Both the position numbers and the translations under genes were made by a program. Source: Roseicella aerolata (GTDB lineage: Bacteria > Pseudomonadota > Alphaproteobacteria > Acetobacterales > Acetobacteraceae). From it: DNA of 64,000 bases. Below are positions 26,311 through 34,940 of this stretch, one piece after another. Positions within the stretch are counted from its first letter, which is position 1. The number at the start of each line of letters is the position of its first letter. A model generated the notes under the pieces. That model had not been told where the DNA came from and did no database searches. It saw only the letters and a list, made by a program, of their open reading frames with translations. The stretch is taken from contig NZ_JAJAQI010000027.1 in NCBI RefSeq assembly GCF_020523605.1, positions 1-64,000 on the forward strand, written 5' to 3'.

Positions 26311-26862
26311 ATGGACGGCACCGCTCCGGCCATGCGGCTCGCGCCGCCGGTCCCCCTGCCGGGGCGGCTCGTCCGCACGGAGCGCCTGACGCTGGTGCCG
26401 CCGGGGAAGGAGAACCTCCCCGATCTGGTCCGGCTGAAGGGCGACCCGCGGGTCTTCGAACTGATGCTGCATGGCGTGCGCTCCCCCGAGCGCACCAAGG
26501 AGGAACTCGAGGACGACATCGACTTCTGGGAGGTACGTGGCTACGGCACCTGGTGCGTCTACCTCACCGGGACGGGCGAGTTCCTCGGCATCGCCGGGCT
26601 GATGGAGCGGCCGGATGGCCGCGGCGTCGCGCTGCGCTTCGCGCTCTGGCCGGAATGCCGCGGCAAGGGCTTTGCGCGGGAAGCGGCGAAGGCCGGCCTG
26701 GAATTCGGCCATCGCGCCGGGCTCCGGCGCATCATCGCCGTCGCCTGGGTGGAGAATCTTGCCTCCCGCTCCGTATTGCAGGACATCGGCCTGACGGAAT
26801 GCGATTCCTTCCTGCACAAGGGGCGGCGCATGATCGTCTATGAAAGCATCCGCGACCGCTGA
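26311..26862 (+). CDS. GNAT family N-acetyltransferase
   Basis: A 183-residue acetyltransferase of the RimJ/RimL-like group: TERLTLVPPGKENLPDLV at the N-terminus, acetyl-CoA loop ECRGKGFAREAA and AVAWVENLASRSVLQDIGL at the C-terminus. The substrate is unknown. It starts 11 bp after ettA and may be cotranscribed with it. Confidence 0.85.
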   Translation: MDGTAPAMRLAPPVPLPGRLVRTERLTLVPPGKENLPDLVRLKGDPRVFELMLHGVRSPERTKEELEDDIDFWEVRGYGTWCVYLTGTGEFLGIAGLMERPDGRGVALRFALWPECRGKGFAREAAKAGLEFGHRAGLRRIIAVAWVENLASRSVLQDIGLTECDSFLHKGRRMIVYESIRDR

Positions 26863-26915
26863 GCCGTGCGGTCCATCCTGCGTTTCCCCACCGCATGGCT
26901 GGGGGAGATCGGGAC

Positions 26916-27290
26916 ATGGCACGGAATGTCGCGGGCTGGCTGCTGGAGGAGGCGGATCGGGCGCGGCTGCTCGCGCTCTTCCCGCCCGCCTATGATCGGG
27001 TGATCGCGCATCACGTGACGCTGCGGGCGGGCGTGCCGCCCGATTTCCCGCTGCCGACGGCGGAGGAGGGTGCGGTGGTGGGCCTCGCCGATGACGGCGC
27101 CGGCGTGCAGGCGCTGGTGGTGGAGATCGACGGCACCACCCGCCGGCCGGACGGCTCGACCTGGCACATCACCTGGTCGCTCGCCGAAGGGCGGGCGCCG
27201 GTCGAGAGCAATGCCGTGCTTCGCGCTCGCGGCTGGACCGCGACGCCACGGCATCCGATCCGGCTGCGGCCGGCCGTCTTCCAATCCTGA
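26916..27290 (+). CDS. Small conserved protein, phosphodiesterase-like fold suspected
   Basis: A 124-residue protein. HHVTLRAGV near the N-terminus and STWHITWSLAEGR near the C-terminus form a pair of H-h-T/S-h motifs at the spacing of 2H phosphoesterases and of the C-terminal domain of fungal-type tRNA ligases. I treat that as a suggestion, not an assignment. GGGGGAGA sits 8 nt before the second ATG (26916), which decides the start over ATG 26895. Confidence 0.6.
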   Translation: MARNVAGWLLEEADRARLLALFPPAYDRVIAHHVTLRAGVPPDFPLPTAEEGAVVGLADDGAGVQALVVEIDGTTRRPDGSTWHITWSLAEGRAPVESNAVLRARGWTATPRHPIRLRPAVFQS

Positions 27291-27333
27291 CCGGAGCGCG
27301 GACGGGGCCGGCGCCCCGCCTGCGTCTCGTACG

Positions 27334-27543
27334 TCAGGCCGGGCTGCCCTTGCCCTTCTCGGCCTTCTCCCGCTCCATCTGCTGGCGCTGCCGGTCGCTG
27401 TCCTGGTCGTGGCCGGGCGGCATGCCGCCCGCGCGGCCGCTCTCCTGCCGCCGGTCATCCTGCGACATCTGCCCGCGCTGCTGCTGGCCCTGTTGCTGAC
27501 CACCCTTCTGCTGGTGGTGTCCGGATCCCTGCTTCTCGTTCAT
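27334..27543 (-). CDS. Small Gln-rich, highly polar protein
   Basis: A 69-residue protein with about one residue in four Gln (HHQQKGGQQQGQQQRG), Asp/Arg-rich elsewhere, with no hydrophobic segment. It is probably disordered. It resembles the short stress-associated hydrophilic proteins common in Rhizobiales and Acetobacteraceae, but I cannot name a family. AGGAGG upstream of the ATG with about 7 nt spacing makes translation likely. Confidence 0.55.
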   Translation of the reverse strand: MNEKQGSGHHQQKGGQQQGQQQRGQMSQDDRRQESGRAGGMPPGHDQDSDRQRQQMEREKAEKGKGSPA

Positions 27544-27657
27544 CGGCCTGCCTCCTCACCCGCCGATGGGCTGGCGGGCAGGGAACCAACGCCTGCAAGT
27601 GGCGGCGGGTGCCACCGCTCCCGCCTCAGGGCCGGAGCCGTACCCCGGTCCGCTCGG

Positions 27658-27700
27658 CTACAGCGGATTGCGTTCATATCTGAACGCCTATCCGCTGTAG
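27658..27700. repeat. Palindromic repeat, family B (copy B2)
   Basis: CTACAGCGGATTGCGTTCA and TGAACGCctATCCGCTGTAG arms flank a short loop. The sequence is nearly identical to copy B1 at 180-222. It is followed by a T8 run at 27705-27712, so in this place it could also end transcription rightward. Confidence 0.75.
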
Positions 27701-27712
27701 CTCTTTTTTTTC

Positions 27713-27745
27713 GAGCAGATTCACGCCCTCCCGCGATCTGCTCTA
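27713..27745. repeat. Palindromic repeat, family A (copy A4, shortened)
   Basis: Arms GAGCAGAT and ATCTGCTC flank TCACGCCCTCCCGCG. Orientation is opposite to copy A1, and the central GTGAACGC palindrome is missing, so this looks like an internally deleted copy. Confidence 0.65.
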
Positions 27746-28349
27746 TCCGTTTGCGCCATCTCCACCTCGTGCAGCATCGGCGGTGCGCCACGGTCAGGCC
27801 ATCCGGCGCCTCGGCGGTGCATGCCGGTGGGAAGAGTTGCCGCTTCCGCAGGCCGGCCGCGCCTGGCTTGCCGTCGGCACCCGGCTCCGCGACTCCGCCA
27901 GGAGCGGCGTCCCGGCCGGGCCGACCGGCAGGACGATGCCGCCATGGTTGAAGCCCGGCACGCCTGGGGAGGCCGAGTTCTCACGAAGGAACTGACCTGC
28001 CGGGCAGCAGGGCATCGGGCGCGGGCATGCAGGGCACGAAAGTTGTACGCTTTCTCGTGGGCTCCCTGCATGGTCAGGCAACTGCATGCCGGGCTGGTGC
28101 TTTGTCTCAGGTTCACCTCAGGGACATGATCATGCGGGTTGTCGTCACTCTCCGGCCGGATTGCGAATTCCTGGCGATGGCGCGGGCGAGGCGGCATGAC
28201 CTGGCGTTGACCGACCACGGCCTCCTCCCCGCGGAACGGCGTCCCGGTGCGGTCCGTATCCCTGGCCTCCTCCCCCGGCCCAACCGGAACATGGGACGGA
28301 GGCGAGGAGGGGGAACCCCGCCGCGCAGCGCGGCCTGCCGGAGGCCGGC

Positions 28350-30977
28350 GTGAACGCCACCGCGAGGCGGGCGCGCCCTGCCGGCGACCTCGAAGGCGTC
28401 CTGATCACGGAAGAACTCGCCCGCCGCCCGGGCAGGCCACCCGACCATGCGGCGCAAAGCCAGGCCCTGGCCGCCCTGGCCCGGGAGATGGCGGACAGTC
28501 CGGGCACCGTGCTACAGCGGCTGGCTGATCTCGTCATCGAACTCGGCCTCGCCCAATCGGCCGGAATCAGCATCCTGCGCGGGGACGACCCGGCGCCGGG
28601 CCGCCATTGGGACGCGGTCGCGGGGCTCTGGGCCGGGCAGATCGACAGGATCAGGCCATCCGACGCCGGCCCCTGCGGCGCGAAGCTGCCGCGGGATGCC
28701 GTGCTGCTCCTCGCCCGCCCGCCCGCAGGCGTCCCGGCGGCGGACATCGTCCCGCGCATCCAGGAGATCCTGCTGCTGCCCTTCCTTGTCCGCGGCGAGC
28801 GGGTGGGCACCCTCTGGGTGGTCGCCCACGATCCCGCGCGGGCCTTCGACGCCGAGGATGTCCGGCTGCTCAGCAGCTTCGCCGATTTCGCCGCCGCCGC
28901 CTGCCGGGTGCAGGCGGCGCTGGCCGAGACCAAGCACGGCTATGCGGAGCTGGAGCGGCGGGTAGAGGCGCGCACGCGGGATCTCCTCCGGGCGAATGAG
29001 CGCCTCGGCGCGAGCGAGGAGCGCTTCCGTCGTGCCATGAGCATCGGGACGGTCGGGGTGCTCTTCTTCCGCCTTGATGGGCGCATCATCGATGCGAACG
29101 AGGCCTTCGCGCGCATGAGCGGCTACAGCCGCGATGAACTCGCCGGCTCCGCCCGGTCGGACGCGCTGACCCCGCCGGAGTGTCTGGGCGTGGCGGCACG
29201 CGCCAGGGCTGACCTCGCCCTGCGGGGCGAAACCGCGCCCTATGAGAAGGAACTCATCCGCAAGGACGGCTCGCGCTGGTGGGGCCTCTTCGCGCCCATG
29301 CGGCTGACCGGCGCCGGGGAGGGGGCGGAATGCGTCGAGGTCATCATCGACATCACCGCCTGGAAGCGCACCGAGGCGGCGCTGCGCGAGAGCGAGGCGC
29401 GGTTCCGCCACATGGCCGACAGCGCCCCGGCGCTGATCTGGATGACCGATGCCGAGGGCCAGGTGGTCTTCGCCAACATGCATTACGACCACATGTTCGG
29501 CCGCCCGGCAGCTGAGATGCTGGGGGATGGGTGGTCGAGCGTGGTGCTGGCGGAGGATCTCGGCTCCTTCAACGCGGCCTTCCAGGATGCCTTCCGGGCC
29601 CGGCGCGCTTTCCGGGCCGAGACGCGGGTGCGCGACCGGGCCGGCCAGCTGCGCTGGCTGCGCTGCGAGGGTGTCCCGCGCCTCGACGATGCGGGGCGGT
29701 TCCTCGGCTATACCGGCTGCAATGTGGACATCACCGAGGCCCGGCTGGCGGCGGAGGAGCTGGAGCGCCGCGTCGCCACGCGCACTGCCGAGCTGATGGC
29801 CGCCGAGGAGACGCTCCGCCAGGCGCAGAAGATGGAGGCGGTGGGGCAGCTCACCGGCGGAATCGCGCATGACTTCAACAACATGCTGCAGGGCGTCACG
29901 GGCGGCCTCGACATGGCGCGGCGGCGCGTCGCCGAGGGGCGCGGCGAGGACGCCCTGCGCTACCTCGAGACCGCGCGGGAGGCCGCGACCCGGGCCGCGG
30001 GGCTGACACGGCGACTGCTGGCCTTCGCGCGGCGGCAGCGGCTGGATCCGAAGCCGATCGAGGCCGACGGCCTGGTCACGGGCATGGCCGATCTCATCCG
30101 CCGCACCATGGGCCCCGGGATCGTCGTGGAACTGCAGCTGTCCGGTGGGATCGGGCGCGTGCTCTGCGATGCGAACGAGCTGGAGAGCGCGCTGCTGAAC
30201 CTCTGCATCAATGCGCGCGACGCGATGCCCGAGGGCGGAAGGCTGATGATCGGCACGGCGGATGTGCAGCTCTCCGCGGCGGAGGCCGCGGGGCAGGAGG
30301 GCGTCGCCCCCGGTGCCTATGCGATGATCTCGGTCATGGATACCGGCGAGGGCATGCCGCCGGAGGTGCTGGAGCGGGTCTTCGAGCCCTTCTTCACCAC
30401 CAAGCCGCTGGGGCAGGGCACCGGGCTGGGGCTGAGCCAGGTCTATGGCTTCGTCCGGCAGTCGGGCGGCCTGGTCCGCCTGGAGAGCGCGCCCGGGCGC
30501 GGCACGACGGTGCGGATCTTCCTGCCGAAGCGCGACGCGGCGGAGGTGGAGCCGGACCGCATGCCACCCGAGCCGCCGGCGCCGGCCGGTGCCGCCGCAA
30601 CGGTGCTGCTGGTGGATGACGAGGCGGCGGTGCGCGGGCCGGCCGCCGAGCGGCTGCGGGAACTGGGCTACCGGGTGCTGGAGGCGGCGGACGGGCCGGC
30701 GGCCCTGCGTCTTCTCTCCGGCGCCGCGAGGGTCGACCTGCTGATCACCGATGTCGGCCTGACCGGCGGGATGAATGGCCGCCAACTGGCCGAGGCGGCG
30801 CGGGAGCGCCTGCCGGGCCTGCCGGTGCTGTTCATCACGGGCTACGCAACCACCCGGTTGCCGGCCGGGATGGAGGTGATCGCCAAGCCATTCGCCCTCG
30901 ACCTCCTGGCCTGCCGGGTCCAGTCGCTGCTCGCTGCGCGGCAGCCGGGCGCCGGTCCCGGGGCCGGGCCGGGCTGA
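28350..30977 (+). CDS. Hybrid sensor histidine kinase (GAF-PAS-PAS-HisKA-HATPase-REC)
   Basis: An 875-residue cytoplasmic kinase with no membrane helix. Domains: GAF about 45-200, coiled linker 200-225, PAS 225-345 and PAS/PAC 345-475, HisKA about 490-560 with the phosphorylated His in GGIAHDFNNML (about residue 505), HATPase about 595-725 (N-box LNLCINARDAMP, G-box GTGLGLSQVYGF) and a C-terminal receiver about 750-865 with acceptor Asp in LLITDVGL. Start GTG 28350 has GGAGG six bases upstream. The signal sensed is unknown. There is no response regulator beside it, but an unlinked single-domain regulator lies at 57239. Confidence 0.9.
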   Translation: MNATARRARPAGDLEGVLITEELARRPGRPPDHAAQSQALAALAREMADSPGTVLQRLADLVIELGLAQSAGISILRGDDPAPGRHWDAVAGLWAGQIDRIRPSDAGPCGAKLPRDAVLLLARPPAGVPAADIVPRIQEILLLPFLVRGERVGTLWVVAHDPARAFDAEDVRLLSSFADFAAAACRVQAALAETKHGYAELERRVEARTRDLLRANERLGASEERFRRAMSIGTVGVLFFRLDGRIIDANEAFARMSGYSRDELAGSARSDALTPPECLGVAARARADLALRGETAPYEKELIRKDGSRWWGLFAPMRLTGAGEGAECVEVIIDITAWKRTEAALRESEARFRHMADSAPALIWMTDAEGQVVFANMHYDHMFGRPAAEMLGDGWSSVVLAEDLGSFNAAFQDAFRARRAFRAETRVRDRAGQLRWLRCEGVPRLDDAGRFLGYTGCNVDITEARLAAEELERRVATRTAELMAAEETLRQAQKMEAVGQLTGGIAHDFNNMLQGVTGGLDMARRRVAEGRGEDALRYLETAREAATRAAGLTRRLLAFARRQRLDPKPIEADGLVTGMADLIRRTMGPGIVVELQLSGGIGRVLCDANELESALLNLCINARDAMPEGGRLMIGTADVQLSAAEAAGQEGVAPGAYAMISVMDTGEGMPPEVLERVFEPFFTTKPLGQGTGLGLSQVYGFVRQSGGLVRLESAPGRGTTVRIFLPKRDAAEVEPDRMPPEPPAPAGAAATVLLVDDEAAVRGPAAERLRELGYRVLEAADGPAALRLLSGAARVDLLITDVGLTGGMNGRQLAEAARERLPGLPVLFITGYATTRLPAGMEVIAKPFALDLLACRVQSLLAARQPGAGPGAGPG

Positions 30978-30980
30978 CGG

Positions 30981-31012
30981 CGCCTTCCTGCGGCCCAGGC
31001 CGCAGGAAGGCG
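30981..31012. terminator. Bidirectional terminator, 15-bp perfect stem
   Basis: CGCCTTCCTGCGGCC (30981-30995) and GGCCGCAGGAAGGCG (30998-31012) are exact complements around a 2-nt centre. The hairpin starts 3 bp after the kinase stop and ends 2 bp before the mlaC stop, so it fills the entire convergent gap. No T-run follows. Confidence 0.75.
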
Positions 31013-31014
31013 GC

Positions 31015-31647
31015 CTATCTCGCCCCCTGCTCCCGCGCCGCGAGCTGCTGGATCTGCCGGCGCATGGCCGTCAGCAGCGCGCTCACCTGGCCGCCATTCT
31101 GCTGGATCACGGCGGAATACTCGCTGCGCTGCGTGAGCCGGAGGGAGGTGCCCTCCGCGATCACATCCACCACCTTGGGCTGGCCGCCGACATCGCCGAC
31201 CCGCCAGTCGAGCGCGAAGGGCGCGCTGTTCGGCCGCTCGATGATGGTATTCACCAGGACGTCGTCCTCGGTCCGCTGCTGGCTGCGGCCGAGGGAGAAC
31301 CGCACGCCCTGGTACTCCCCGAACCGCGCGGAGAGATTGCGGATCAGCGTCTCCTCGAACAGCTTCATATATTCCTGCTGTTCCTGCGGGCTCGCCTGGC
31401 GCCACCAGCGGCCGAGGATGAAGCGGCCGACACCCTCCACATCCACCGCCCGGCGCAGCACCGCGGCCACGCGCTGGCGGCGCGTCGCGAGATCGGCGCG
31501 CGTGTCGTTGATGGCGGCGACCAGTTCCTGGCCGGTGGCCTGGATGAAGCTGGCGGCCCGGTTGATATCCTGCTGTGCCCGTGCCGTGCCGGCGAATGGC
31601 AGGGCAAGGCCCGCCCCGAGCAGCAGGCGGCGATGGATCGTGGTCAT
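31015..31647 (-). CDS. mlaC: Phospholipid-binding periplasmic protein MlaC
   Basis: A 210-residue protein with a twin-arginine-like signal (RRLLLGAGLALPFAGTARAQ). The MlaC/Ttg2 fold is seen in VDVEGVGRFILGRWWRQASPQ, the FxxxFEETLIRNL-type segment (KLFEETLIRNL) and the C-terminal YSAVIQQNGGQVSALL. It carries phospholipids across the periplasm from MlaA toward the inner-membrane Mla complex. GGGAGAGAG precedes the ATG. It follows mlaA by 20 bp; mlaFEDB are not in this window. Confidence 0.9.
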   Translation of the reverse strand: MTTIHRRLLLGAGLALPFAGTARAQQDINRAASFIQATGQELVAAINDTRADLATRRQRVAAVLRRAVDVEGVGRFILGRWWRQASPQEQQEYMKLFEETLIRNLSARFGEYQGVRFSLGRSQQRTEDDVLVNTIIERPNSAPFALDWRVGDVGGQPKVVDVIAEGTSLRLTQRSEYSAVIQQNGGQVSALLTAMRRQIQQLAAREQGAR

Positions 31648-31667
31648 GCTTCTCTCTCCCGGTCGGA

Positions 31668-32492
31668 TTAGCGCGGCGGCGGCGCATCCATGCCGACGCC
31701 CACGCCGAAACCGGTCGGGCCGGCAGCGGGCGGCGCGTCCACGGCGTTGCGGATCTCGGCATTGCGGCGCTGGCGATAGGCGCTGCGCAGGGTTGCGTAG
31801 GAATCGAGCGACTCGCGCTCCACGGCATCCAGGGTGTCGATCAGGGATTCGCGGGTGTCCACCACCGTCACGCCGGTGCGGCTGTAGAGGAGGGCGTCCA
31901 CCGCCGCGCCCTGGCCCACCCAGGTCAGCGGGTCCGCGGCGATGCCGAGGCCGAAGCCCGTCAGGTCCCGCGGATTGCTCGGGCCCAGAACGGGGATGAA
32001 GAGATAGGCCCCCTCGCCGACGCCCCAGACCGCGAGGGTCTGGCCGTAATCCTCGGCATGGCCGCGCACGCCGAACTGGTTGCCTGCGACATCGATGAGG
32101 CCGCCCAGCCCCAGGGTGGAGTTGATGAGGAAGCGGCCCAGCGTGTCGCCGGCGCGGCGGGGCTCGCCCTGGAGCATGTCGTTCGCCAGGATCACCGGCG
32201 TGCGGAGATTGCCCAGGAGGTTGCGGATGCCGGTGCGGACCGGCTGCGGCACGACTTCCCGGTACCCGACCGCGACGGGCCGCAGCACCGCCCGGTCGAT
32301 TCCCCGGTGCACCGAATACATGGTCCGGTTGAAGGGCTCGATCGGGTCATTGTTGAATTTGAATTCCGCCACCGCATCCGGATCGGCCGGGTCGGGGCGT
32401 TCGGCGCAGCCCGCCAGCAGCGGGAGCGCGAGCAGCACGAGGGCCAGGGCGGTCCGGGCCAGGCCGGGCGAGGTCGGAATCGTGATGCGCAT
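31668..32492 (-). CDS. mlaA: Outer-membrane lipid asymmetry lipoprotein MlaA (VacJ)
   Basis: A 274-residue lipoprotein with lipobox LPLLAGC. The MlaA core is clear: NDPIEPFNRTMYSVHRGID, RNLLGNLRTPVILANDMLQG, RFLINSTLGLGGLIDVA, and the FGVRGHAEDYGQTLAVWGVGEGAY segment, quoted here in part (EDYGQTLAVWGVG). It removes misplaced phospholipid from the outer leaflet of the outer membrane and passes it to MlaC. The C-terminal 25 residues are Gly/Pro-rich. It diverges from metF. Confidence 0.93.
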   Translation of the reverse strand: MRITIPTSPGLARTALALVLLALPLLAGCAERPDPADPDAVAEFKFNNDPIEPFNRTMYSVHRGIDRAVLRPVAVGYREVVPQPVRTGIRNLLGNLRTPVILANDMLQGEPRRAGDTLGRFLINSTLGLGGLIDVAGNQFGVRGHAEDYGQTLAVWGVGEGAYLFIPVLGPSNPRDLTGFGLGIAADPLTWVGQGAAVDALLYSRTGVTVVDTRESLIDTLDAVERESLDSYATLRSAYRQRRNAEIRNAVDAPPAAGPTGFGVGVGMDAPPPR

Positions 32493-32553
32493 CGGCGGCG
32501 AGGCCCTCTTGCGTTTGCGTAACGCAACAATAGGTCACAGTGAACCGCACGGA

Positions 32554-32629
32554 ACCCCCAAGGGGTCCCCTGCCATGCCCAGCGAAGGTGGTGGCCATTA
32601 TGGCCACCGGGGTGGCGCTGCAACGCCAC
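32554..32629 (+). promoter_or_regulatory. Structured leader upstream of metF
   Basis: Three hairpins lie in a row: ACCCC-CAA-GGGGT (32554-32566), GGTGGCCA-TTA-TGGCCACC (32590-32608) and GTGGCG-CTGCAA-CGCCAC (32612-32629). They end about 55 bp before the metF start. I could not match them to the SAM-II or SAH riboswitch consensus. They could be a regulatory leader, or a terminator/attenuator for this divergent region. Confidence 0.4.
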
Positions 32630-32684
32630 AAACTGTATCCGGTCGCCCGGCTTGCGAAGACTTTGAACCGTGCACAGGTGGATG

Positions 32685-33662
32685 ATGGACCAGACGATGC
32701 CCGACGCAGCCCAGCATTCCCTGTCGGGCTCCGCCCCCGGCACCCTGCAGCGCTGGCTGACCGGGCCGCGTTTCGGCGGGCTGCCGCCGCTGGCCGAACT
32801 GCCGCCGCCGGCCCTGTCCTTCGAATTCTTCCCCCCCAAGACCGATGCGCTGGAAGCCCAGCTCTGGTCCTGCATCCGGCGGCTGGAGCCGCTGGCGCCC
32901 CGCTTCGTCTCGGTCACCTACGGCGCCGGCGGCTCCACCCAGGCGCGCACCCATGCGACCGTCGCCCGTCTGGTGAAGGAGACCTCGCTGACCCCGGCGG
33001 CGCATCTGACCTGCGTCGCCGCCTCCCGCCGGGAGGTGGACGACGTCGCCCGGGCCTATTGGGAGGCCGGGGTGCGGCACATCGTCGCCCTGCGCGGCGA
33101 CCCGCCGGCGGGGGTCGAGCGCTATGAGCCGCATCCGGAAGGCTATGCCTATGCCGCCGACCTGGTGGAGGGGCTCTCGCGCATCGCCCCCTTCGAGATC
33201 AGCGTCGCCGCCTATCCCGAGACTCACCCCTCGGCGCTCTCGACCGATCACGATCTGGACAACCTGAAGCGCAAGATCGATGCGGGCGCGACCCGCGCCA
33301 TCACCCAGTACTTCTTCGACACCGACATCTACCTGCGCTTCCTCGACCGCTGCCTCGCGGCCGGGATCACCGTGCCGATCGTGCCCGGCATCATGCCGGT
33401 TTCGAACTTCACGCAGATGAAGAAATTCTCCGCCATGTGCGGCGCCGGCGTGCCGGACTGGATGGGCCGGCTGTTCGAGGGGCTGGAGGATGATGCCGAG
33501 ACGCGCCGGATGGTGGCGGCGGTGGTCGCGGCCGAGCAGGTGCGGCTGCTGCAGGCCAACGGGGTGGATGAGTTCCACTTCTACACCCTGAACCGCCCGG
33601 ACCTGGTCTTTGCCATCGCGCATATCCTGGGCGCACGGCCGGCCGGGACCGCCGCGGCCTGA
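32685..33662 (+). CDS. metF: Methylenetetrahydrofolate reductase MetF
   Basis: About 325 residues. The enzyme reduces 5,10-methylene-THF to 5-methyl-THF for methionine synthesis. The MetF barrel is complete: LSFEFFPPKTDALE with the catalytic Glu, SVTYGAGGST, HLTCVAAS, LRGDPP, ISVAAYPETHPSA, KIDAGATRAITQYFFD and VPGIMPVSNF. Start is chosen at ATG 32685, because AGGTGG ends a few bases upstream; ATG 32682, ATG 32697 and GTG 32670 are possible. The N-terminal 40 residues exceed the E. coli protein. Confidence 0.93.
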   Translation: MDQTMPDAAQHSLSGSAPGTLQRWLTGPRFGGLPPLAELPPPALSFEFFPPKTDALEAQLWSCIRRLEPLAPRFVSVTYGAGGSTQARTHATVARLVKETSLTPAAHLTCVAASRREVDDVARAYWEAGVRHIVALRGDPPAGVERYEPHPEGYAYAADLVEGLSRIAPFEISVAAYPETHPSALSTDHDLDNLKRKIDAGATRAITQYFFDTDIYLRFLDRCLAAGITVPIVPGIMPVSNFTQMKKFSAMCGAGVPDWMGRLFEGLEDDAETRRMVAAVVAAEQVRLLQANGVDEFHFYTLNRPDLVFAIAHILGARPAGTAAA

Positions 33663-33851
33663 GCGCGGGCCGGCGACGGCGATCCGTGTCCGGGGCTGAA
33701 GGCCGGTCCGCTGCCGGGCCTCGGATTGGGGGGCGGAACCGGCCGGTCCGGCTGGTCGAGCCGCGGGTGAGGCGGGCAGTTCCTCGACCGGCCCGCGGAG
33801 CCGGTCGTCGGGGCGTCCCTGCGCTGACCGAAGGCGCCGGCGCGGGGCGGG

Positions 33852-34823
33852 CTACTCGACCCTGATCCCCTCCGCCTGGATGATCGCCCCCAGCCGGGCC
33901 CGCTGGTCATGCCAGAAGGCATGGAACTCGGCCGGGGAACTGCCGACCGGAATCATCCCGAGCTCGCCCAGGCGCTTCACCGCGTTGGGGTCCCGCATGC
34001 CGGCGTGGGCCGCCTCCGCCAGCCGGGCGATGACCGGCTCCGGCGTGCCGGTGGGGGTGTAGAAGCCCAGCCAGTCCGCGATGTCGAAATCCGGGAAGCC
34101 CTGCTCCTGCACCGTCGGGATGTCCGGCAGGTTGGGCAGGCGCTCGGCGATGCTGACCGCGAGGCCGCGCAGCCGCCCCTCCAGCACCAGCGGCGTCGCC
34201 GAGGGCAGGGTGGAGAAGACGAATTCCGCATCGCCCGCGAGGATGCCGGCGATGGAGGCGGCGCCGCCGCGATAGGAGACATGGTTGGCCGAGAGACGCG
34301 CGCGGCGCAGCAGCAGCGCCGGCGCCAGATGCGTCATGGTGCCGACGCCCGAGGAGGCGAAGGGGATCCGCCCCGGCGCCGCCTGCAGCCGCGCCAGCAG
34401 GCCCGCCAGGTCCTTCGCCGGATGGTCGGCGCGCACCACGCAGAGCAGGGGGGAGCGCACCATCTGGCTGACGGGGCTGAGCGCCCTGGCGAAATCATAG
34501 GGCAGGCCCGGGATCAGCAGATGGTTGACCGACCCGCCGGCGGTATCCGCCAGCGTGGTGTAGCCGTCCGGCGCCGCCTGGGCGACGACCCCGGCCCCGA
34601 CCGAGCCGCTGGCGCCCGCCCGGTTCTCCAGGACCAGCGGCTGGCCGAGCACCTGCTGCATGGCCGGCGCGGCGAGCCGCATCGGGATATCGGCGCCACC
34701 ACCGGGCGGCCAGGAGATGACGACCCGCACGGGTCGGTTGGGCCAGCTTCCCTGGGCATGCGCAACGGCCGGCAGCGCGAGCGCGCCGCCGAGGAGCGGG
34801 CGGCGGCCGATCCGCAGGGTCAT
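33852..34823 (-). CDS. Bug-family tripartite tricarboxylate transporter substrate-binding protein
   Basis: A 323-residue periplasmic binding protein with signal RRPLLGGALALPAVAHAQG. The TctC/Bug pattern is evident: WPNRPVRVVISWPPGGGADI, VLENRAGASGSVGAGVVAQA, YRGGAASIAGILAGDAEF and LPDIPTVQEQGFPDFD. GGGAGG lies upstream of the ATG. No TctA/TctB membrane genes are nearby, as is common for Bug proteins. The ligand is unknown; it diverges from the PhyH-like dioxygenase, which may act on the same compound. Confidence 0.9.
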   Translation of the reverse strand: MTLRIGRRPLLGGALALPAVAHAQGSWPNRPVRVVISWPPGGGADIPMRLAAPAMQQVLGQPLVLENRAGASGSVGAGVVAQAAPDGYTTLADTAGGSVNHLLIPGLPYDFARALSPVSQMVRSPLLCVVRADHPAKDLAGLLARLQAAPGRIPFASSGVGTMTHLAPALLLRRARLSANHVSYRGGAASIAGILAGDAEFVFSTLPSATPLVLEGRLRGLAVSIAERLPNLPDIPTVQEQGFPDFDIADWLGFYTPTGTPEPVIARLAEAAHAGMRDPNAVKRLGELGMIPVGSSPAEFHAFWHDQRARLGAIIQAEGIRVE

Positions 34824-34940
34824 GAGGGCCTCCCATTGGTCTTGCCGCCATCCTGCCCTGTCGCCTGGCGCGCGGGAAAGCTTTGGCTTCGCCACCTGCG
34901 CCGGCCTAGGATGCCGGCAACGTCCAAAGGGAGAACGACC

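Larger units (their letters stand above)
27544..28349. other. Repeat-rich spacer without supported gene
   Basis: About 800 bp hold copies B2 (27658-27700) and A4 (27713-27745) of the palindromic families, a run of eight T at 27705-27712 and an inverted repeat CATGCAGGG...CCCTGCATG at 28026-28072. Short frames on both strands show no recognisable domain. Confidence 0.5.

Noticed and set aside
27721-28218. Minus-strand hypothetical protein of 165 residues
   Set aside because: Its frame runs through repeat and inverted-repeat sequence, has no clear ribosome-binding site, and no domain was recognised.
32530-32684. SAM or SAH riboswitch for metF
   Set aside because: The conserved core sequences of the SAM-II and SAH classes were not found by eye. 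Only unnamed hairpins are reported.
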